Assembly (NCBI GenBank): GCA_024500155.1
Contig: CM044877.1
Span: 30,813,001 to 30,877,000, forward strand
Length of the DNA: 64,000 bases
Direction of reading: 5' to 3'
Source of the DNA: Chenopodium formosanum
Lineage: Eukaryota; Streptophyta; Magnoliopsida; Caryophyllales; Amaranthaceae
The translations under genes were made by a program, and so were the position numbers. Positions within the stretch are counted from its first letter, which is position 1. Each line of letters opens with the position of its first letter. The notes below the pieces were generated by a model that saw only the letters and a program-made list of their open reading frames with translations, was not told where the DNA came from and made no database searches. This document shows, one piece after another, positions 55,489-64,000 of this stretch.

Positions 55489-55850
55489 AACTCTCCACAA
55501 GCTAGGGAACGCCATCTTGTTGTTTGTTTTGACGATCTTTCGCAATCTAGGGAACCGCTCTTCTCATATCTTGGTAACAACCTCCACAATCTTAGCAAAC
55601 GCCGTCGAAGACCGCCCATCTCGTGCTATCTTCTCAAATCTTGGGTGACAATCTCCACAATCTTAGCGAATGCCGTCGAAGACCGCCCATCTCGTGCTAT
55701 CTTCTCAAATCTTAGTGACAGCCTCCATAATCTTAGCGAATGCCGTCGAAGACCGCCCATCTCGTGTTATCTTCTCAAATCTTTGGTGACAACTTCCACA
55801 ATCTTAGCGAATGCCGTCGAAAATAACTTTACTTGAAGTCATCCTCAGTT
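55489..55850 (-). repeat. about 70-bp tandem repeat, four to five units
   Basis: Units with GTGACAACCTCCACAATCTT, AGCGAATGCCGTCGAAGACC and GCCCATCTCGTGCTATCTTC. The open frame across it (55462-55836, plus) is a by-product of the repeat length. It shares TCGAAGA and TCTCG words with the neighbouring 68-bp array. Confidence 0.88.
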
Positions 55851-57900
55851 GTTGCGATAATATTCCGAAGAAAATTACCGAAGACCAACACTTGTCGATC
55901 TTTAAAGGTCGCTTGAACTTTGCTTCCGTTAAAACCAGTATGTCGGTGTTTCCGTGATGAACCAATTCTTAGGCGCTTTAAGCTAAGTGAGATGATCTTT
56001 CGTCAGGTCGATCACTTATTTGCGGTTGTAATCAAATCGACTACTCAATCATGTCAAATTGCTTATAGGGGCTAACTGGCGTACCAAGGAATCAGAAATT
56101 GCTGTTCTAAGAGGCTCCGAGCTCTGTCGCTGCTGAAATATCTCTGGCGCCAAGAATTGGATTAGGATCTTCCCTATTCTGCTACACCTGTATTTATTTT
56201 TTACTATAGAATTTTGCCAATTTCTTTTTAATCATCTTAGGGTTGACCTAAGGTTTAACGTCTCTTGACTCAATAACTTGACACGACTCAAGGTATAAAC
56301 TTGACTAGATGTGATTGACTGACTCGAGGTTGACTCGACTCGGAGTGAAATGACACGTGTGACTCATGACCCGTGTGTGCATTGTAATGTGATTGTGCGA
56401 CTCGAAAAATGCAAAAAAAGCAAAAATGCAAAAATTTTCGTCATTTTTGTGGAGGGTACCGACTTTCTCCCGAAAAAGAAAGACGCGAAAAAGAAAATCG
56501 AAAATTTGAAGATGCATGTTGAACGAGCTTAGTCAAATGTTGTGCAAGGATTAATCCATCCTAGGCTTTCTCAATTGTTGACTCCACGATGAAAGTATTT
56601 GGGTAACTTAGGCACGGAGGCTAAGCACTTCGTACTTTGTGATGTAATGATGATTGATGTTGACAAGGCATGCTTCAGCGTTGTGTTAGGATTTCATGAC
56701 AAAGGGTTCCTAAGGGGAGGTATATTTGGTCATGTATCTGTGTAGTGTGTGAAAGTTACACTAAAGCTAAACCACAAGAGCTAAGTGTGTGGAAAGATAT
56801 TACTTGTTAAAAGAGTCAAATGGTGGTGACTCTTAGGCTAGCTAAGCTAATGATGTAGGGATCAACCCCCCAAGTCTAGCTTTAAGTGAAAAGGGATGAG
56901 CATAGGAAATCCTTTGATATGATCATGGTGCAAGTGTGTGAATGTGAATATGAATGCATGTTTATTACGGCCGCACCTCGATGTGAGGTTGCCTACGTAT
57001 CCGTTAGGAATCAGGCTGAACGTAGCTCTAGCCGAACCTCGCACAAGTGTGTGTATACCTCAAAAAGGTCTTTTTAAGGGTTGTAACGTGGTTAGGCTAA
57101 AGGTTTGAAAGAAGAAGGGGATAAAGGCTCAAGACCCTAGATAAGCCCCCAAGGTGTGCAACCTCGCTTTCGAGTCTTTATATTTTCATGCTTGAGTTTC
57201 TACTCTTTTTTAGCTCTCTTTTATCTTTTGCTTTAGCATCTATTTTATTTTTATAAGCGTGGGCAATCCCGAGTATGCGGTCTATCACTCACTTGGCATT
57301 CATGTTTCTCAGGCATGGTACCGAGCACTCGATAAGAGACGCAATCTGAGACGTGTTCTTATCGAAGATATATTCATATCAAAGACATTGGAACACTTAC
57401 CCTTTTGTACACTTTTATGATTATTTTATTTTTGCTTATTTTTATTTTGATCTTTTGAATTACTCAAGCTCTTTTTTAGAATTGCATAAGTTACACACCA
57501 TCCCATCCCAAAGTTAGGTAAATGTAGGTTGAAAAAAGAAAGGTCTATCGTTAGACGAGGCTCAAAGTGGTTTACCAAAAAAGGATGTATAATTGAAGGG
57601 TGAAAGGTAATATAATGTGGCTACAAGGGGTGCCTTAAATCATTGGTATACTTTGTGCTTAATTCGACATGGATTTTTTTTTTTATTTAATGCAATATAA
57701 TGAAATGATCATATATAAGGAAATAAATGCTCATTTTATTAAAAGAAAATATATAATGATTCTACAGAATAAATCTAAGGAGAATAAACAGGTGCCTATG
57801 CTAGACTTATTAGGGAAAGGGTAAATAAAAAAGAAATAGAAAAAAGAGGTCGCGAAATCTTGTCGTTGAAGCTCGCCTCTTGTCTTGTGTTGTTTCCTTT
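55851..57900 (-). other. Ogre-like 3' untranslated region
   Basis: No pol-like sequence in any frame. A GACTCGA-rich stretch (56265-56345) and homopurine runs are the only structure seen. Confidence 0.6.
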
Positions 57901-57904
57901 ATCA

Positions 57905-59023
57905 TCACTCGCTCTTCTTGTTAATTGGAGGCATGGGAATCTTGTTATTATCAATCAAATGTTGAATAGCCTCCTTTAGCTTCCAACAGCTCTCAGTAGT
58001 ATAACCCCTACCTTGATGGTACTTGCAGTGTTTGTCTGGATTCCAACTAGGCAATCTCTTTTTCAGGTGCGGGATCTTAAATAGGTCCAATGGGAGTAAT
58101 GAGTCATTTGGCATGGAGTCGATCGAAGGAAGTATCGTAGCTCATCCCAATGGGGGTGAAGTCTTTCCTTAGTTGCTTCTTAGATCCTTGGTTATCTATG
58201 GCTAAAACTTCACTAAGATCAAAGGTACTAACATTGTTACTAGAGTGGGCGTTTTCGGAAGAAGAAGGATTGTCGCTCTTCTTTCCTTTCCAGCTACGTG
58301 GTTACTATTGTTAGTATCTTTTTGCTTTGAGAAGTCATCTTCGATTTCAATTCCGATGTCATAAACGGCCTTGAAAGTATTTAGATTGTGTTGATATTTT
58401 AAATGCTTCGAATACTTCTCTTGGAGATTCTTGATAAACATCCTCACAGACTCCTTTTCGGTGGGGACCTCAATCATCTTAGCGGAAGTTTCTCTCCACT
58501 TATTAAAGAAAGAAGTAAAACCTTCGTTCTCTTTTTGTCTTAGCATCTTAAGTTGTCTATGATCGGTTTCAACTTGAATATTGCACTTGTACCTGTCAAT
58601 GAAAGCGTTTACTATCGATTCCCAGGTAGAGGTTTTCTTTTTGTCAAGGGAGAATTACCATTGTTCGCAAACAGTTTCAAGAGATAGAGAGAACAGAGGG
58701 GGGAAAACCTTCTTATTGATACCCTTAATGTTCATTATAGTTTCAAAAGCTCTTAGATGAAAGTAAGGGTTATCTGTTTCCTTGAACTTAGGGATGTCAG
58801 TGGCGTTGAACTTATGTGGAAGAAGTTCCTTGTCCAGCGAGACCCCTTGTGAACTCATGCCCTGAAATTTATAGTCACTAGATAACTTGCTCAAGTTTTC
58901 TTGCATGAGGTTCATTTGTTGTTGCTTCACGGGATCATCGATCTTGAGTGTGAGTAGCTTCAGTTTCTCAGTCACGGTAACCAATTGGTTCCTAAGCTCA
59001 TTGACTTCCTCTTGAGTTGCCAT
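57905..59023 (-). pseudogene. gag: Ogre-like gag
   Basis: ATG 59023 starts MATQEEVNELRNQLV, a coiled-coil-like N terminus. The capsid-type region reads PKFKETDNPYFHLRAFE, ETVCEQW, then TAG 58657-58655. It continues in the same frame: TSTWESIVNAF, GFTSFFNKWRE, RMFIKNLQEKY. A frameshift lies near 58290. The C-terminal piece 58114-57905 has CKYHQGRGYTTESCWKLKEAIQ, the C-x2-H...C nucleocapsid-like box of Ogre-type gag, with Thr where a His is usual. At least two breaks make it non-functional. Confidence 0.8.
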
Positions 59024-60674
59024 TATCTTTTTAACCTTCCTCTTTTGACGAATCGGTTTATCAAAAAGTGAGACTTGAATAAAGAGGTTGTCCTTGATTA
59101 ATCGCCCTTCTCTCCTCGACCAAGTACAGTGGAAAAGGAATTTGGGGATACTTATTGTTAATTATTTAACTCAAACTCTATTCAACATGCAATGGATGGA
59201 GGAATGAAGAAAGATTGGAATAGAATGTGAAGGAAAATGATGTAGATGGAGGGGTATGGAAAATTAGGAATAGAATGTACCCCCCAACTCAAATGACGAA
59301 AAAAAAAACCGACTCATGCATGAACCTAAGACATGGTCATGGTGATGCATACTCAAAGTGTGTGCTAAGACTAGTGAGTGTAGGTGGTACGTTAAGACTC
59401 GTGTCATGACCATGTGGCTAGACTATGTGACTTATCGTCTAAAATCGATTAATGACTCAACCAAGTACTATTGACAGCGAAAATCAACCGAATTAATTAG
59501 CAAACTGGTTAATTATGCACTAGGTGATGACTCGACCAAAAATCCGAACTGTCGGCCAAACGACAGAACTGGCGTCACACTGCGTAGCTTGGCGCCAGAC
59601 GACAGAGCTGTCGCCAGGCGCCACACTCCACAGTGTGGCGCTACAGCTCAGACTTTGGCGCCAATATTGGAGCTTCAATCTGGGACTGTTTTCGGTGTTA
59701 TTAATCAACTAGGGTATGCCTAAAGTCGTACTAGGTCAATTTTGATTAAAACATTAAACTTTATTGACTCAAATTAATTAATTAATTAGGCAAAGTTCTT
59801 TAAGTCATTAATTTATTTAATCTCAACACAAGCCAACAAACGGTTAAGAGAAACATAGAATATATGCACAACAAATAATGCACAATTAGTCAAGTAGGCA
59901 CAATATGATGCAATGAGTTTGCAACCTAACCATGACTCTAGTTCTCTAAAGTTTGGGATATGGTTTAGTCAATAGAGTTTCCATGGTTAATTGTCCGGAT
60001 GCACCGCGCAGAAGCCTAACCGTGAAGGGTTGGCGCGAGTGGATGAGACACCGCGAGTTTTAGAAAAAACTCGCTTCCATGGTTTGGTGTATTCAACATT
60101 CTTGGATGTACCCTTTGTTGCACGGAGCGTTCAATCAGGTAGATGGAGCATGAATTCCCAGAGGGTTATGTCCATATGTAGAACACATATGGGTTTTGGA
60201 AAAGAGAGAAAAAATTCAATCAGGAAGTAGGATTAAGCAAACAATACGAAAAACTAGTCAAAATTAGAACACATATTTCTGGCTCGGTATTGGGGGAGGT
60301 TGGCTCCAACTTTTAGCTGTAGCGCCTGGCGCCAATGCTGGCGTCTGGCGCTACGGTTAAACTGCTGGCGCCAATGCTCTGGCCCCTGGCGCTACTTCCC
60401 ACATACCTCAGCAGCTTTCTGTGCTCGATAAAATTTTCAAGTTTTGCGCGGTGTTATTTCGGTCCTAGTTGTGAAAGATATTTCTCAAATTTCCTACGTG
60501 TAAAATCCTATGTTCTTAACTCATTACGGATGGTCTATTCAATTAGATCTTTTTTATGCATATGACAATAATGTTAATCAAAATTACGCACATGAAATAC
60601 TTAGAACGTTTCGAGTCTCATCCACTCATTCTAGATCATTGCCGAAACAAATTCAGGAATTAAAATAGAAATCC
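59024..60674 (-). other. Ogre-like 5' leader
   Basis: Between PBS and gag; no convincing ORF. It contains two clusters of the palindrome TGGCGCCA and its variants at about 59568-59665 and 60318-60395. Confidence 0.6.
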
Positions 60675-60692
60675 TCCCCAGTGGAGTCGCCA
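60675..60692 (-). other. Ogre-like primer-binding site
   Basis: Minus strand TGGCGACTCCACTGGGGA, five bases after the LTR end. From memory, this start is the tRNA-Arg-type PBS of Ogre elements. Confidence 0.75.
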
Positions 60693-60697
60693 AAAAT

Positions 60698-62711
60698 TGT
60701 AGGAAATATTTCAAGCATTAATCCCACTAGCTCGAACCCCACTATGATCATACACTAAAGTACGATGGCGTCCAAAAGGGAAGAAGAGATAGAGCAAAAG
60801 AGTTGCCAACAAGTTTTTGTAGGAACTTGTAAACCGTTCACAGGGTAAAGGTTACACCCCTTAACGATCCAAGAAATCGTATCCTCCATAAGGTCTAGAA
60901 CGAAATAAGGGTTCGGGGATGAAGGTACAAATCCAACCTAAAAGAGATTGAACCTGCCCTAATAATAGGCCTCTACTTTATTCTGATCGTATTCATGTGC
61001 GCTTTCTGACTAGCATGCAATCAATAGAATTAACCCTAAACCTGTTTATCTATGTTGGTTGAATATTAATGCACAAATAAACTATTATTGGCGATCACTT
61101 GAATTATAATCAAATTAACCTAAACAAGATTATTAATTATCTTATTAAGCGTGATTACAAGTACCAATTCTCTTTAAACATGCATAAATGGTGTGATCAA
61201 GCAATAACAATAAATATCAATATCAAGCAACATAATGATAATAATAAATATCATGCAAGTAAAATTATAATCATAATAATAATCATCATAAATAAAATAA
61301 TCATCATAATAAAAAAAAATAATAATAATAATCATAATCATCATAAATCATAACAATTATAATTATAATCATGTTCATGTTAATATTAAAGCATAATAAT
61401 AATAGCAAGATCCTAGGCATGATACTAACAAGATTAATAACAAATCCTAGCATGTCACTAAGCAATAAAAATCAAATCTTTAACCCTAACATGATACTAA
61501 CAATCATAAATATTAGGAAGAACATAGGAAGCATCGCAGGAATCATAATAAGCATACTTGATATTATAACATTTTCCCTAAACATGATACTAGGAATATC
61601 ATAATAACAATTTAAACATGATTTCTACATCATAATATCAATTAAAACCATTAAAGCACTTACTTTGATGCCTTGTACCTCTTTCTAATAACAAAATACA
61701 CGTGTTAGTAACTTCAAGGAAAATAATAAAAACAACAATTAAATTAAATAATTGAAATAGAGATTTGGGACCAAACCCTCAGAAATTAAACCTTTCACGT
61801 CTAGGGCGAAGGCAACTTCGAATATGGCTAGGTGTTTCTAGATCTTGCGAATGCGGAATTTTGTATTTAAAAAGCTAGTTTAGAAAAGGAGAGAGAGAGA
61901 GTAATCAAGAGAATCTTGATGAGAATTGGTGAATGATTATTGAAGAGAATGAGAGAGAATTGAAAATTGGTTGTTGATGACTGAAAATGGAATTTTTACG
62001 ACATTATTTATAGAGAAAATCAGCTAAAAAGATAAAATTAACAAAACAGAGTATTGGCGCACGAAAAACAGAGCTGGCGCCAACATTAGGCTATTGGCGC
62101 CAGGCGCCAATGCCTAGCATTTGGCGCTAACACCGTTTTTGACGCGCTTTCTCAAATCAGATATATTTTGCCGTACATGAGGATAAAATCGTATCTTTTC
62201 CTCAAAAATGCTATTTGATTTTAATTAAAACTCTGAAAAGTTAACAAAAGTCAATTTGTAAGTGCTAATTGAATTAGGAATGAAAAGAACCTTCTAGAAA
62301 AATCTAGAAGACTAAAACCATTCCTAATTGCATTAGGAATGATAAATCATATTAGGCCCTCCCCTAGATAGCTAGATCATTGGGCTGCATATAAGATTCA
62401 AAACGGGCCCAGTTTAGTAATTTGGCCATAACTTCCTCATTATTCATCGGAATTTGGCTTATAATATATCGTTGGAAAGCTCTTGTCAAGCCCCATCCAA
62501 CTACACTACTATTGGACCCATATCAAGGACCAACCAATCTGGATTGACTATTTTCTTAAAATAAGTTTTCAAAAACAGAGAGAAGAGAAAAGAAATTAAA
62601 ACTTTCCGCAACACTAAACTTTCCACACTTTCGCTTCATTCGATTATGATTCAACATGAAAGGTACTCATCACCGGGTTTGGTTTTGGTGTGACAAAAAT
62701 GGGTGTCTACA
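60698..62711 (-). repeat. Ogre-like 5' LTR
   Basis: 2014 bp, aligned end to end with 52868-54867 with scattered substitutions and small indels (for example an extra TAGC near 62370 and a changed ATC block near 61300). Confidence 0.95.
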
Positions 62712-63128
62712 GCTACACTAATTAAGTTTTTTTTTAAAATAAAATTATGTAAAATGTAACGAGTTAGTAAAATTAAAAAACATTATTTTTAATACCTAAC
62801 ATAAATAAAATACCTTAATTTACATATAAATACAAGTGAAACGCTATAAATGAAAATAAACTTAAATAAGTTTCATAAATTATTTTTTTATTTTAATAGT
62901 TATTTACATAAGTGGGTACCTGGAACCGGAACCGGTACCTAGTGGTTCCAATTTCTAGTCCTAAATTTTAGGACCCTGTTGAACCAATTCCAATTTCGGT
63001 TCCAAATTTTACGAACCGGTTTGCTGACCCCTAGATGAACATGTGTAACATTATTTTAAAAAACACTATATTGAAATTAACGGTAGTGTGTTAAAATTGT
63101 TTATAATGAAATAATATAATCAACAAAT

Positions 63129-63392
63129 TCAAAGATTAATGAACATAGACCTCATCATACCAACGTGTCCTCTCCTAATCGGTTTATAAGATTCAATTTA
63201 TGAGTCCTTTATTATTTGGGTATAAATGGCACGTTTTGCATTAGTAAATTCATCTTTCACTCAAAGATTAATGAATATAGTCCTCATCATAGCTACGTGT
63301 CCTCCCCTAATTGGTTTATAAGATTCAATTTATGAGTCCTTCATTATTTGGGTATAAATGGCACGTTTCGCATTAGTAAATTCATCTTTCAC
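63129..63392 (+). promoter_or_regulatory. tandemly duplicated 132-bp promoter segment
   Basis: 63129-63260 and 63261-63392 are direct copies with few changes. Each has ACGTGTCCTC, GATTCAATTTATGAGTCCTT and TATAAAT (63221 and 63353). The second TATA is 106 nt upstream of the ATG at 63459. Confidence 0.85.
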
Positions 63393-63458
63393 TAACACAT
63401 CCTTACTCACTTAACAAGAAAAGGCCCACCACACCCACATCCAAACAACCACTCAAAC

Positions 63459-64000
63459 ATGGCGGCTTATCGAACAGCCGTTTTAGGAAGCCCCCTTATC
63501 ATGTTTTACAAACCACCCTAAGCAACACCTGGTATTATACCTGAAATGAACCCAAATGAGTATGACTATTCCTAGAAAACAAACACTCGCACTTATCCTG
63601 CAACAAGAGAGTCTCTGTGAAAGATATATCTCAACCCAGATGAGAGATTTAAGGAGGGTACTAGCCTTCGCATAGTCTCGTCTAATGGTCGTGGCCCTTG
63701 CCGTCAGGGGCACATTCCTAGCATTCACGACTGCGTCTCCTTTTCACAAGAATTTGGCCATCTAGTGGACCATCACATAGCCACAACCAACAATGATGAT
63801 GCGGATAGGTTGTTCCCGTCTTACCTATTGCATTTACTTGACCCTTACCCCACTCTCGACCTTACTCCACCACCATTCTTCTTACATGATGGTGATTTAC
63901 GCGTTAAAATGGGCTCATTCACTGATGCGGTTCAAGCCGTTATGCTCCCCACCGCTTTCCCTTATGCAATACATCTAATGGTGTTCTCCCAATTCCACAA
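63459..64000 (+). pseudogene. unrecognised protein gene, disabled, running off the window
   Basis: ATG 63459 (MAAYRTAVLG) opens a frame interrupted by TAA 63519, TAG 63573 and TGA 63618. It then stays open for 126 codons to the window end (KIYLNPDERFKEGTSLRIV, HDCVSFSQEFGHLVDHH, LDLTPPPFFLHDGDLRVKMG). All three stops sit where one C-to-T change would explain them (CAA, CAG, CGA). No family is recognised; no signal peptide or membrane segment is seen. Sequencing error or a different gene start (for example after 63620) are alternatives. Confidence 0.5.

Larger units (their letters stand above)
52868..62711 (-). mobile_element. Ogre-like Ty3/gypsy derivative lacking pol
   Basis: LTRs 60698-62711 (5') and 52868-54867 (3'), TG...CA, perfect TSD GCTAC (52863-52867, 62712-62716). 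On the minus strand the order is LTR, PBS, 1.6-kb leader, gag, about 3 kb of 3' region with tandem arrays, PPT, LTR. No protease, RT or integrase is present, so mobility would need another element. The PBS type and the 3' arrays match Ogre/Tat elements. The LTRs are highly similar, implying a fairly recent insertion. Confidence 0.88.
52772..63033. mobile_element. non-autonomous hAT element (about 0.4 kb of its own sequence) hosting an Ogre-like insertion
   Basis: Termini TAGGCCTGAGCAAA and TTTGCTGACCCCTA follow the hAT pattern TAGGGGTGAGCAAA. Exact 8-bp TSD GATGAACA at 52764-52771 and 63034-63041. Own sequence is 52772-52867 plus 62717-63033. It is rich in (A)ACCGGTTCC / GGAACCGG words on both arms, as in foldback-type hAT MITEs. 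Confidence 0.82.

Noticed and set aside
55462..55836. Plus-strand ORF of 124 codons with internal repeats
   Set aside because: Caused by the roughly 70-bp tandem array lacking stops in that frame; opposite to the element's orientation and without a domain.

Overview
The window is non-coding-rich eukaryotic DNA and almost certainly comes from a plant nuclear genome, probably a eudicot. The evidence is nested plant-type LTR retrotransposons (Ty1/copia and three Ty3/gypsy elements of the Tat/Retand kind), an Ogre-like gypsy derivative, a TRIM, a solo LTR, Helitron ends, a CACTA element, a hAT element and several Mutator-type foldback/MITE insertions. No intact conventional host gene was found. 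The host-like coding sequences present are broken relics. The species cannot be named from this sequence.

Layout. (1) 1-16474: a Ty1/copia element whose integrase is split by a young Tat/Retand-like element (Retand-1, 1267-13088; perfect TSD GGTTC; LTRs about 2 percent diverged). (2) 16475-18846: a direct duplication carrying a 9-bp-TSD MITE with a paralogous empty site, a TA microsatellite and a short Helitron. (3) 18847-38707: an RPA70-like (Helitron-type OB-fold) pseudogene. Its exons are split by a TRIM (18896-20106) and by a second Retand-like element (Retand-2, 20367-35123). Retand-2 itself holds a 933-bp Mutator-type palindrome, a 420-bp Mutator-type MITE and a 2.1-kb solo LTR. Downstream lie a long inverted-repeat element containing a CACTA element, and a Helitron-type 3' terminus. 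(4) 39084-43550: a dead, 3'-truncated Retand-3. (5) 43551-52771: AT-rich DNA with a minus-strand pseudogene encoding two ubiquitin/SUMO-like domains (a Rad60/NIP45-like plan) and a plus-strand RAD51-paralogue (XRCC3-like) pseudogene. (6) 52772-63033: a small hAT element with TSD GATGAACA, into which a 9.8-kb minus-strand Ogre-like gag-only retrotransposon (52868-62711, TSD GCTAC) jumped. (7) 63129-64000: a 132-bp tandem promoter duplication in front of an unrecognised pseudogene whose three stops could each come from one C-to-T change.

Most interesting system. Both complete Retand-like elements carry, between pol and the 3' LTR, a multi-exon gene on the opposite strand. It has its own minus-strand TATA box, a conserved 77-bp intron, a PF04195-like (putative gypsy-type transposon) domain, a long coiled coil with an acidic tail, and a histone-H3-like MARTKRTA motif near the N terminus. 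Just beyond its 3' end, both elements have a stem-loop whose arms differ between elements in a base-pair-compensating way; most of its mismatches become G-U wobbles in the minus-strand RNA. This points to selection on the antisense transcript. The sense pol of both elements also shares a UAG-CAA-UC stop between protease and reverse transcriptase that resembles the tobamovirus-type leaky stop.
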